Below are positions 1 through 6,404 of a stretch of DNA of 6,666 nt, in pieces (positions within the stretch are counted from its first letter, which is position 1; each line of letters begins with the position of its first letter). The DNA is taken from NCBI GenBank assembly GCA_036522155.1, contig DATDGI010000182.1, positions 1 to 6,666 on the forward strand, read 5' to 3'. The notes under the pieces are model-generated. The model saw only the letters and a list, made by a program, of their open reading frames with translations, ran no database searches and was not told the DNA's origin. Made by a program: the position numbers and the translations under genes. Source of the stretch: UBA9676 sp036522155 (lineage in GTDB: Bacteria; Actinomycetota; Actinomycetes; Streptosporangiales; Streptosporangiaceae).

Positions 1-1067
1 ACCCGTGGGACCTTTCCCGGGTGCCCGGCGGCTCCTCCGGCGGGTCGGCGGCGGCGGTGGCCGGCTTCGAGGCGCCGCTCGGGATCGGCACCGACACCGG
101 CGGCTCGATCCGCCAGCCCGCCGCCGTGTGCGGTGTGGTCGGGGTCAAGCCCACCTATGGCGGCTCGTCCCGGTACGGGCTGGTCGCGTTCGCGTCCTCG
201 CTGGACAGCCCGGGCCCGCTGGCCCGCACCGTGCTGGACGCGGCCCTGCTGCACGAGGTGATGTCCGGGCACGACCCGTGCGACGCCACCTCGGTGGACG
301 CGCCGGTGCCGCCGGTGGTGGCCGCCGCCCGGCAGGCCGACGTGGCCGGGCTGAGGATCGGTGTGGTGCCGGAACTGTCCGGCGAGGGGTGCCAGAGCGG
401 GGTGCTGGCCCGGTTCGGCGAGGCGGTGGAGCTGCTGGAGTCGCTGGGGGCCAAGGTCATCGAGGTCTCCTGCCCGCACTTCAGCTACGCGCTGCCCGCG
501 TACTACCTGATCGCGCCGAGCGAATGCTCGTCCAACCTGGCCCGGTTCGACGCGATGCGCTACGGCCTGCGGGTCGGCGACGACGGCACGCGCAGCGCGG
601 AAGAGGTGATGTCGCTGACCCGGGCGCAGGGGTTCGGCGCCGAGGTGAAGCGCCGGATCATGCTGGGCACCTACGCCCTGTCCAGCGGCTACTACGACGC
701 CTACTACGGCAAGGCGCAGCAGGTCCGCACGCTCGTCACCCGCGACTTCGAGGCCGCGTTCGAGCAGGCCGACGTGCTGGTGTCACCCACCACCCCGACC
801 ACCGCGTTCCCGCTCGGGGAGCGGGTGGATGACCCGCTCGCGATGTACGTGGCCGACCTGTACACGATCCCGTCCGACCTGGCTGGCAACGCGGCCCTGT
901 CGGTGCCCTGCGGGCTGGCGGCCGAGGACGCGCTGCCGGCTGGCCTGCAGATCATGGCACCGGTGCTGGCCGACGACCGGGTCTACCGGGTCGGCGCCGC
1001 GGTCGAGGCGGCCCTGGATACCCGCCGCGGCCATCCGCTGCTGGACGAGGCCAAGGGGCTGGGGTAG
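1..1067 (+). CDS. gatA: Glutamyl-tRNA(Gln)/aspartyl-tRNA(Asn) amidotransferase subunit A, partial (5' end outside window)
   Basis: GatA is the glutaminase subunit of cytoplasmic GatCAB. It releases ammonia from glutamine so that misacylated Glu-tRNA(Gln) (and in some species Asp-tRNA(Asn)) can be amidated. The reading frame is open from position 3 and already in the amidase-signature region, so the first ~140 residues, including the catalytic Lys, lie upstream; about 354 codons remain. Visible are PGGSSGGSAAAVA, whose first Ser after GG (codon 33-35) is the expected cis-Ser, and GTDTGGSIRQPA, whose Ser (codon 105-107) is the expected nucleophile. They are 24 residues apart, as in the amidase family. 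The segments VKPTYG and GLVAFASSLDSPGPLART also match the family. The C-terminus has the usual LSVPCGL and GLQIMAP stretches. The TAG stop directly abuts the gatB ATG, so the two are cotranscribed and probably translationally coupled. No internal frameshift is seen. Identity is very secure; only the start is missing. Confidence 0.97.
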   Translation, partial: PWDLSRVPGGSSGGSAAAVAGFEAPLGIGTDTGGSIRQPAAVCGVVGVKPTYGGSSRYGLVAFASSLDSPGPLARTVLDAALLHEVMSGHDPCDATSVDAPVPPVVAAARQADVAGLRIGVVPELSGEGCQSGVLARFGEAVELLESLGAKVIEVSCPHFSYALPAYYLIAPSECSSNLARFDAMRYGLRVGDDGTRSAEEVMSLTRAQGFGAEVKRRIMLGTYALSSGYYDAYYGKAQQVRTLVTRDFEAAFEQADVLVSPTTPTTAFPLGERVDDPLAMYVADLYTIPSDLAGNAALSVPCGLAAEDALPAGLQIMAPVLADDRVYRVGAAVEAALDTRRGHPLLDEAKGLG

Positions 1068-2585
1068 ATGACCGCCACACTCGTGCCCTTCGCCGACGCG
1101 GTCACGCGCTACGAGCCGGTGATCGGCCTGGAGACGCACGTCGAGCTGGGCACGGTGACCAAGATGTTCTGCGGCTGCCCCGCCCGGTTCGGCGGCGACC
1201 CGAACAGCCTGGTCTGCCCGGTGTGCCTGGGCCTGCCCGGCTCACTGCCGGTGCCGAACCGGGCCGCGATCGAGTACACGATCCGGATCGGGCTCGCGCT
1301 GAACTGCACCATCGCCGACTGGTGCCGGTTCGCCAGGAAGAACTACTTCTACCCGGACATGCCAAAGAACTTCCAGATCTCGCAGTACGACGAGCCGCTG
1401 TGCGTCGACGGCCGGCTGGACATCTGGGTGGACGACCCGGCCGCCGACGGCGGTTCCCGGCCGGTGCGGGTCGGCATCGAACGCGTCCACCTGGAGGAGG
1501 ACACCGGCAAGTCGCTGCACATGGGCGGCAGCACCGGCCGCATCCACGGCGCGGACTACTCGCTGGTGGACTACAACCGGGCCGGCATCCCGCTGGTGGA
1601 GATCGTGACCAAGCCGGTTCCCGGCACCGGGGCGCTGGCCCCCGAGGTGGCCCGGGTCTACGTGACCGAGCTGCGGGATCTGCTCCGGGCGCTGGCCGTA
1701 TCCGACGTCCGGATGGAGGAAGGCTCGCTGCGCTGCGATGTCAACACCTCGCTCGCGCCGCGGGGTGCGGCGGAGTGGGGGACCAGGACCGAGACCAAGA
1801 ACGTCAACTCGCTGCGCTCGGTGGAGCGGGCGGTGCGGTTCGAGGTCCAGCGGCAGGCGGCGGTGCTTGACGCCGGTGACCGGGTCACCCTGGAGACTCG
1901 TCACTTCCACGAGGAGACGGGCGAGACCACGGCCGGCCGCAGCAAGGAAGAGGCGCAGGACTACCGCTACTTCCCCGAGCCCGACCTGGTGCCGGTGGCG
2001 CCGTCGCGGGAATGGGTGGCGCAGATCCGCGCCGCGCTGCCCGAACTGCCCGCCGCCCGGCGGGCCCGGCTGATCGCCGAGTGGGGCGTGTCCGACCGCG
2101 AATTCTCGATGATTCATAACGCCGGCGGCGTGGAACTCGTCGCCGCCACGGTGGCGGCCGGGGCGGCGCCGGCCGACGCCCGCAAGTGGTGGCTGGGCGA
2201 GCTGGCCCGCCGGGCCAACGAATCAGGGGCCCACCTGGCCAGCCTGCCGATCACCCCCGGGCAGGTGGCCCGGGTGGCGGCGCTGGTGGCCGGCGGAACG
2301 CTCAACGACCAGCTCGCCCGCCAGGTGATCGAGGGGGTGCTGGCCGGGGAGGGTTCGCCGGACGAGGTGGTGGCGGCCCGCGGCCTGGCCGTGGTCAGCG
2401 ACGAAGGTGCCCTGCTGGCCGCGGTGGAGGACGCCATCGCCGCCCACCCGGACGTGGCTGAGAAGGTGCGCGGAGGCAAGACCTCCGCGGCCGGCGCCCT
2501 GCTCGGCGCGGTCATGAAAGCCACCCGCGGCCAGGCTGACGCCGCCCGCGCCCGCGAGCTGATCCTTTCCCGGCTCGGCCAGTAG
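1068..2585 (+). CDS. gatB: Glutamyl-tRNA(Gln)/aspartyl-tRNA(Asn) amidotransferase subunit B
   Basis: GatB is the kinase/transamidase subunit of GatCAB. It binds the misacylated tRNA, phosphorylates the Glu (or Asp) side chain with ATP, and uses ammonia channelled from GatA. The protein is 505 residues, normal for the family. Seen in order: YEPVIGLETHVEL (15-27); a zinc-ribbon type set C35-x-C37 and C50-x-x-C53; FYPDMPKNFQISQYD; HLEEDTGKS; DYNRAGIPLVEIVTKP; EEGSLRCDVN; TETKNVNSLRSVERA; HEETGETTAGRSKEEAQDYR. A helical C-terminal YqeY-like tRNA-binding tail ends near GKTSAAGALLGAVMKATRGQ. The ATG directly follows the gatA stop (TAGATG). An AAGGGG Shine-Dalgarno-like run about nine bases upstream lies inside gatA, which supports this start and coupled translation. 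Most actinobacteria lack glutaminyl-tRNA synthetase and depend on this enzyme for Gln-tRNA(Gln); that is family knowledge, not visible here. Confidence 0.98.
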   Translation: MTATLVPFADAVTRYEPVIGLETHVELGTVTKMFCGCPARFGGDPNSLVCPVCLGLPGSLPVPNRAAIEYTIRIGLALNCTIADWCRFARKNYFYPDMPKNFQISQYDEPLCVDGRLDIWVDDPAADGGSRPVRVGIERVHLEEDTGKSLHMGGSTGRIHGADYSLVDYNRAGIPLVEIVTKPVPGTGALAPEVARVYVTELRDLLRALAVSDVRMEEGSLRCDVNTSLAPRGAAEWGTRTETKNVNSLRSVERAVRFEVQRQAAVLDAGDRVTLETRHFHEETGETTAGRSKEEAQDYRYFPEPDLVPVAPSREWVAQIRAALPELPAARRARLIAEWGVSDREFSMIHNAGGVELVAATVAAGAAPADARKWWLGELARRANESGAHLASLPITPGQVARVAALVAGGTLNDQLARQVIEGVLAGEGSPDEVVAARGLAVVSDEGALLAAVEDAIAAHPDVAEKVRGGKTSAAGALLGAVMKATRGQADAARARELILSRLGQ

Positions 2586-2594
2586 TCTGGTGGC

Positions 2595-2810
2595 ATGAGC
2601 CGTACGATCCGGCTGACCGCCGCCATCACCCAAGACGGTGACTGGTACGTGGCCCGGTGCCTCGACGTCGAGGTTGCCAGCCAGGGGCGGACGATTGACG
2701 AGGCCCTAGCCAACCTGCGGGAAGCGCTCGAGCTCTACTTCGAGGACGAGCCAGCCCCTGACGGCCCCGAGCCCATCGTGGCGCCCGTCGAGATCCGACT
2801 GTCCGCGTGA
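2595..2810 (+). CDS. hicB: HicB-like antitoxin, short form without a DNA-binding domain
   Basis: This 71-residue protein resembles the HicB-like antitoxin family. HicB proteins have a partial RNase-H-like fold that binds and covers the HicA mRNA-interferase. The core is ITQDGDWYVARCLDVEVASQG followed by TIDEALANLREALELYFED, the usual strand-strand-helix pattern. It ends soon after (PVEIRLSA), with no ribbon-helix-helix or HTH extension, so it may neutralise the toxin without acting as a strong repressor itself (inference). The ATG lies 9 bases after the gatB stop and has no proper Shine-Dalgarno, only GGTGG touching the start. A weak promoter-like pair (CTGATC at 2559-2564, TAGTCT at 2583-2588) would place transcription start at about the ATG, so a leaderless mRNA is possible but unproven. 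Its TGA overlaps the downstream GTG start (GTGA), typical of a coupled toxin-antitoxin pair. The order antitoxin-then-toxin is the reverse of the classical hicA-hicB order. Confidence 0.82.
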   Translation: MSRTIRLTAAITQDGDWYVARCLDVEVASQGRTIDEALANLREALELYFEDEPAPDGPEPIVAPVEIRLSA

Positions 2811-3027
2811 GTGACAAGCGGCTGCCGGTACTTTCAGGTGCCAAAACCGTCCGTGCGTTAGAGAAAGCTGGTTTCGAGGTCATCGGCATCAAGGGAAGCC
2901 ACTGCAAGGTTCGCGCAGGTTCCCGAACTGTGATCGTCCCCTGCATGATGAAGTCCGTCCTGGGACGCTGGCGTCGATACTGCGGGCGGCCGGGCTGACC
3001 CCCGAGCGCCTGCGCGAGTTGCTCTGA
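2807..3027 (+). pseudogene. hicA: HicA-type toxin (mRNA interferase) with a -1 frameshift in a C-tract
   Basis: HicA toxins are small double-stranded-RNA-binding-fold proteins that cleave mRNA; a conserved His in a GSH motif is catalytic. Translation starts at GTG, overlapping the hicB stop by four bases. The first 45 residues are typical: KRLPVLSGAKTVRALEKAGF, then KGSHCKVR with the presumed catalytic H32, then RTVIVP. After CCC at 2939-2941 the frame is wrong and runs to a stop at 2996-2998, giving a 63-residue product with an unrelated Cys/Arg-rich tail. Reading from CTG at 2941 instead restores the expected ending, LHDEVRPGTLASILRAAGL and then TPERLRELL, with a stop at 3025-3027. That gives a normal 73-residue HicA. 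The tract reads GTCCCCTG, and one more C would repair it. The gene is therefore a fresh one-base deletion, a sequencing error, or less likely a -1 frameshifting site. It contains a TTA codon at 2858-2860 and a less GC-rich third position than gatB, hinting at acquired DNA. Confidence 0.85.
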
Positions 3028-3046
3028 CGTTGCGTCTCAGCGCGGG

Positions 3047-3062
3047 CGGGCAGGCAAGCCCG
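3047..3062 (+). terminator. Possible weak hairpin after hicA
   Basis: CGGGC at 3047-3051 is complementary to GCCCG at 3058-3062 around a 6-base loop, 20 bases after the restored hicA stop. There is no T-run, so it could at most be a U-less actinomycete-type terminator. Such short G+C hairpins also arise by chance at this base composition, so support is slight. Confidence 0.2.
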
Positions 3063-3104
3063 GTGCCGCCCTCTCCCGGCCGGTCATCGAAGATGAGGTT
3101 AGAC

Positions 3105-4016
3105 GTGCTGTTCTGGGTACCAGCGCCCGAAGTGGCGCAAGCGCTGGACGGGCTGCCCGGGGCCGAGGTGCGGGTGGTGGCCCCGGACGGAGGGCCGCTG
3201 CCGGACGGCGCGGGCGAGGTGGAGTTCTACGTACCGCCGTTCTTCCCTGGACCGGTGGCGATCGAGGTGATCCCGCATCTGCCCAAGCTGCGGGTGGTGC
3301 AGACGCTGACCGCGGGCATCGACCGGTTTCTGCCGCACATGCGGCCCGGGGTGATCCTGTGCAACGCCCGTGGCGTGCACGACGCCAGCACCGCCGAGTG
3401 GGTGGTGGCCGCCATCCTCGCCGCCGAACGCGACCTGCCGTACTTCGCGGGGGAGCAGGCCGGGGAGCGCTGGAGCTACCGGTTCACCGGCAACCTGGCC
3501 ACCAAGACCGTGCTGATCGTGGGGTATGGGTCGATCGGGGCGGCGGTGGAGCAGCGGCTGACCGGGTTCGAGGTCGATGTGCGCCGGGTGGCCCGGCGGC
3601 CGCGGGAGGGCGTTTCCGGCCTTGACGACCTGCCCGCCTTGCTGCCGGAGGCGGACGTGGTGGTGATCCTGGCCCCGGTCACCCCGGACACGATCGGGAT
3701 GGTCGATGCCGCCTTCCTGGCCCGGATGAAGGACGGGGCGCTGCTGGTCAACGCGGCCCGGGGCTCGCTGCTGGTGACCGGCGTACTGGTCGCCGAACTC
3801 CGTGCGGGCCGGCTGCGGGCGGCGCTGGACGTGACCGACCCGGAGCCGCTGCCGGCCGGGCACCCGCTGTGGACGGCGCCGGGCGTGTTCATCACCCCGC
3901 ACGTGGCCGCCTCGACCGCGGTGTCAGTGGCGCGCGGGCTGGTCTTCGTGCGGGCGCAGGCCGAGCGTTTCGTCACCGGGCAGCCGCTGCAGAACGTGAT
4001 CACCGGGCACTACTGA
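3105..4016 (+). CDS. D-isomer-specific 2-hydroxyacid dehydrogenase, substrate unknown
   Basis: This is a cytoplasmic NAD(P)-dependent oxidoreductase that would interconvert a 2-hydroxyacid and a 2-ketoacid. With the GTG start at 3105 it has 303 residues. The Rossmann motif GYGSIG is at 140-145. The later family block VVILAPVTPDTIGMVD is followed by NAARGS with the catalytic Arg (R219), DPEP with the acid Glu (E247) and TPHVAAST with the catalytic His (H266). All three catalytic residues are present. The end of the second Rossmann strand reads VRRVARRPR with no Asp/Glu, which suggests NADP(H) rather than NAD(H) (inference). Start choice: GATGAGG at 3092-3098 is a good ribosome binding site six bases before GTG 3105. 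An in-frame ATG at 3093 lies within that site, has none of its own, and would add a rare TTA codon; a TTG at 3030 is also in frame. GlyA-type, SerA-type or other substrates cannot be told apart; it is too short for a full SerA. Confidence 0.92.
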   Translation: MLFWVPAPEVAQALDGLPGAEVRVVAPDGGPLPDGAGEVEFYVPPFFPGPVAIEVIPHLPKLRVVQTLTAGIDRFLPHMRPGVILCNARGVHDASTAEWVVAAILAAERDLPYFAGEQAGERWSYRFTGNLATKTVLIVGYGSIGAAVEQRLTGFEVDVRRVARRPREGVSGLDDLPALLPEADVVVILAPVTPDTIGMVDAAFLARMKDGALLVNAARGSLLVTGVLVAELRAGRLRAALDVTDPEPLPAGHPLWTAPGVFITPHVAASTAVSVARGLVFVRAQAERFVTGQPLQNVITGHY

Positions 4017-4043
4017 CCGACAGCGGGTAGTTGCCGCCCGGTG
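4001..4043 (+). terminator. Inverted repeat spanning the dehydrogenase stop codon
   Basis: CACCGGGC at 4001-4008 is perfectly complementary to GCCCGGTG at 4036-4043, with a 27-base loop containing the TGA stop. No T-run follows. It could be a weak transcript end or mRNA-stabilising structure. CACCGGGC also occurs at 3974-3981, so part of the match may be chance. Confidence 0.25.
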
Positions 4044-4081
4044 GCCCTTCCTCAATCGAAGTGTGACCTACGGCATCTACA

Positions 4082-4105
4082 GTGAGTTTCACCGTCACCT
4101 GTGAC
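4082..4105. promoter_or_regulatory. Two adjacent short inverted repeats upstream of the cyclase gene
   Basis: The 287-base spacer between the dehydrogenase and the cyclase is less GC-rich than its neighbours. It holds GTGA-GTT-TCAC (4082-4092) and, right after, GTCAC-CT-GTGAC (4094-4105). TGTGAC also occurs at 4062-4067. Clustered dyads like these often mark a protein-binding site. No clear sigma-factor promoter was found with them. They do not match the BldD box as I recall it, nor a Crp box with correct spacing. Confidence 0.3.
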
Positions 4106-4274
4106 GTTGCCTGGCCGATGCGACGACGCTCTGGTCCAGGCGGTGCTCGGTCCATATTTCTGGGTCCACTACGGGCTGTGGCCCGGTTACTGAGCGGCAG
4201 GCCGACGCCCACAAGGCGGGCCGTGCCAGCCAGCCCCGCGGGTCTTGAGAGCGGATGTGGCGAGAGGAGAATCG

Positions 4275-4307
4275 GTGCGCCCGGAATCATCGGGTGGATC
4301 GCGATGA
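4275..4307 (+). CDS. Possible 10-codon upstream ORF overlapping the cyclase start
   Basis: GTG at 4275 is preceded by a strong Shine-Dalgarno (GAGAGGAGA, 4262-4270) with AGGAG five bases from the start. This site serves no in-frame start of the cyclase. The ORF encodes MRPESSGGSR and stops at TGA 4305-4307, overlapping the cyclase ATG in an ATGA junction. Ribosomes would load here and reinitiate on the cyclase, so the short ORF would set cyclase translation. The peptide resembles nothing I recognise and probably matters only by being translated. Alternatively the cyclase truly begins here and a frameshift lies between 4275 and 4304. Confidence 0.45.
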   Translation: MRPESSGGSR

Positions 4308-6394
4308 GCCTGGCTTCGCAGGCGGGGACAGCGGCTGGGACAGTAGCGGCGGCCGGTGCGGCGGTCAGCCTGTGGAGGGGATCGGCCCGCTACACCGGGC
4401 CGATCCGGCGGGCTTACCGCTGGTTCGCGATCGCGGCCGCACTATGGGGCGCGGGTGTGATCACCGCGCAGTTGCTGGCTGCCCCGGCGGCGGCCGCGGC
4501 CATCCCGCTGTCGTTCGGCGACCTGCCGTCGCTGCTGGCGGTGCCGGTGATGGCGGCCGGCCTGATCCGGCTTGCCGCCGCGGGAGCACAGGCGTCCGCG
4601 GGCGCACAGGCGTCCGCGGCCGAGCCATCCGCGGCCGGCGCGCGCCCGTTCACCGGCCCGCCCCGCTGGCTGCGGGGCCATGGCGGGACCGCCGCCCGCA
4701 TCGCGGACGGGTATGTGCTGGCTTCCGCGCTGTTCCTGATCGGCTGGGTCGCCGTCTACCGCATGGTGTTCCTGCGGGCCGGGCTGGGGCCGGCCACCTT
4801 CACCGTGGAACTGATCCACCCGCTCGCCGATCTGGTCCTGCTCGGCGCCTGCCTGCCGCTGGCCGCGGCGGCCGGGCGGCGGGGCGCTGTGCCTTGTCTC
4901 GCCGTGCTCCTCATCGCCGCCGGTGACTCGCTGGCGGTCGGCGCCCGCACCATGGGCATGCCGCCCGGGCTGGCCGCGCTGCTGGTACAGGCGGCCGGGC
5001 TGGTGCTGCTCGGCTGCGCGCCCTGGACCGGGGACGGCCGGTGGACCGGCCCGCTGCTGCGCGGCCGCCTCGCCCGGAGTTCCCGGCGGCCGTCCGGGGC
5101 GTCGCCCTCCGTGCCCGCCGCGGCCGCCGCCACCGCCACCACGGCCGCGGGGCTGGCCGCGGCGGTGCTGGTCGTCTGGGCGCTGACCGGCGAGAGCGTC
5201 GACCGGCCGGTGGTCGGCGCGGTCGCGGGCAGCACACTGGCCGTGCTGGCGCTGCGGCTGGCCGGGCTGCTGCGGCGGGAGAACACCGCGGCCGGGATCT
5301 GGCAGGAATCCCGCGAGCGGTTCCGCGACCTGGCCGACCGCACCAGCGATGTGGTGCTGCTGTGCGACCTGGGCGGGGTGATCAGGTACGCCAGCCGGGC
5401 CGCGACCGGCTATGGCTACCAGCCGGACAGCCTGCTCGGCACGCCCCTGTCCGACCTGCTGCATCCGGAGGACCGGGCGGGCGGCACCCGGGCGGTCCGG
5501 CGCGCGGTGACCGAAGCGGGGGACCGGGTCGGCCGTTATCCGTGCCGGGTCCGGGCCGCGGACGGCACCTGGCGGCACGTCGAGTCCACGGTCTCGCGCT
5601 ATCGCGAACCGGGCGGGCCGACGTATCTGCTGGTCACCGCCAAGGACGTGAGCGCGCAGGTGGCCCTGCGCCGCCAGGTCACCCATCTGACCTTCCACGA
5701 CGGGCTGACCGGGCTGCCGAACCGGGCCTACGCCGAGCAGCGGGCCCGGGCCGAGGCCGGGACGGCCGCGGGCGCGGCCCCGGCGCCGCCTGCCCTGCGC
5801 GGGGTGATCCTGATCGACCTGGATCACTTCACCTCGGTGAACGCCGAGTTCGGCCACAGCGCGGGGGACGTGCTGCTGGCCCAGGTCGCCCGCAGACTGC
5901 GCGCGGCGGTGCCGCCGCAGGACACGGTGGCGCGGTGGGGCGGCGACGAGTTCGCCGTGCTCATCGAGAGCACCGGCAGCGGCGACGAGATGGTGGACAT
6001 GGCCCAGCGGCTCGCCCGCGGTGTCGCCGCGCCCGCGTTCCTGGCCGCCGACCGCGATGTCAGCCTGACCGCCAGCGTCGGGGTCGCCTTTGCCGGCCGC
6101 AGCCAGCCCGGCCAGGTGTGGCGGCGGGCCGACCTGGCCATGTCGCGGGCCAAGGAGCAGGGCGGGGCGCGGGTCGAGGTCTACCAGGCGCCGGCCGGGC
6201 CGGAGCCGGCCGGCGGGCCGGGCACGCCGCCCGGCGATTCCGGGGCTTCCGGGCCCGCCGCGGGCGGCGCCGGGGACGCCGGGAGCGGCGCCAGCCCCAC
6301 GGCCGGGAGCGCCGCCGGTCCCACGGCCGGGAGCGAGGCCGCCACCGGAACGGCCAGCGGGGTAACGGGTGCGGCGCAGGCCGCCGCCTGCTGA
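4304..6394 (+). CDS. Membrane-anchored PAS-GGDEF diguanylate cyclase
   Basis: This protein (696 residues from ATG 4304) should make cyclic di-GMP from two GTP at the membrane's inner face. Residues ~1-330 hold about eight or nine hydrophobic segments, e.g. 40-60, 75-95, 136-156 and several between 167 and 325, broken by a disordered loop at 94-130. A PAS domain follows (~338-455, from ERFRDLADRTSDVV), then the GGDEF domain (~460-625). Metal-site DLDHF is at 505-509, with N513 and the GHSAGD segment (517-522). The signature GGDEF is intact at 546-550, so activity is expected. The I-site position reads PPQD (537-540) instead of RxxD. There is no EAL domain. A Gly/Ala/Pro-rich tail (~630-696) ends the protein. 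Start choice: the frame is open back to GTG 4082, but codons 4082-4303 are only about two-thirds G/C-ending and include ATA, TTT and TTA, unlike the gene body. ATG 4304 also forms an ATGA overlap with a short ORF that has a strong ribosome binding site. Confidence 0.9.
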   Translation: MSLASQAGTAAGTVAAAGAAVSLWRGSARYTGPIRRAYRWFAIAAALWGAGVITAQLLAAPAAAAAIPLSFGDLPSLLAVPVMAAGLIRLAAAGAQASAGAQASAAEPSAAGARPFTGPPRWLRGHGGTAARIADGYVLASALFLIGWVAVYRMVFLRAGLGPATFTVELIHPLADLVLLGACLPLAAAAGRRGAVPCLAVLLIAAGDSLAVGARTMGMPPGLAALLVQAAGLVLLGCAPWTGDGRWTGPLLRGRLARSSRRPSGASPSVPAAAAATATTAAGLAAAVLVVWALTGESVDRPVVGAVAGSTLAVLALRLAGLLRRENTAAGIWQESRERFRDLADRTSDVVLLCDLGGVIRYASRAATGYGYQPDSLLGTPLSDLLHPEDRAGGTRAVRRAVTEAGDRVGRYPCRVRAADGTWRHVESTVSRYREPGGPTYLLVTAKDVSAQVALRRQVTHLTFHDGLTGLPNRAYAEQRARAEAGTAAGAAPAPPALRGVILIDLDHFTSVNAEFGHSAGDVLLAQVARRLRAAVPPQDTVARWGGDEFAVLIESTGSGDEMVDMAQRLARGVAAPAFLAADRDVSLTASVGVAFAGRSQPGQVWRRADLAMSRAKEQGGARVEVYQAPAGPEPAGGPGTPPGDSGASGPAAGGAGDAGSGASPTAGSAAGPTAGSEAATGTASGVTGAAQAAAC
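4586..4619 (+). repeat. Two 16-base direct repeats, period 18, inside the cyclase gene
   Basis: GCACAGGCGTCCGCGG occurs at 4586-4601 and again at 4604-4619. The 18-base period keeps the frame and encodes a repeated AQASAG-type hexapeptide in the Ala/Ser-rich loop between membrane segments of the cyclase. It looks like a simple in-frame duplication of a disordered linker. Confidence 0.85.
6296..6335 (+). repeat. Two 16-base direct repeats, period 24, in the cyclase tail
   Basis: CCCACGGCCGGGAGCG occurs at 6296-6311 and at 6320-6335. The 24-base period is in frame and repeats PTAGS in the low-complexity C-terminal tail. Copy number is a candidate for strain variation by slippage. Confidence 0.85.
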
Positions 6395-6404
6395 CCGGTC
6401 CGGC

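Noticed and set aside
3030..3104. Longer dehydrogenase starts (TTG 3030, ATG 3093)
   Set aside because: Neither has a Shine-Dalgarno. The added residues precede the usual family N-terminus and include a TTA codon within what looks like the spacer after GATGAGG. ATG 3093 cannot be fully excluded.
4094..4105. BldD (c-di-GMP-responsive) binding site upstream of the cyclase
   Set aside because: The dyad GTCAC-CT-GTGAC does not match the core of the BldD consensus as I know it, despite the attractive gene context.
4082..4303. N-terminal extension of the cyclase to GTG 4082
   Set aside because: Codons here are only about two-thirds G/C-ending and include ATA, TTT, CTA, TTA and AGA, unlike the gene body. 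No ribosome binding site fits and the peptide is not membrane-like. The apparent TTA (bldA-type) codon is therefore not taken as real regulation.
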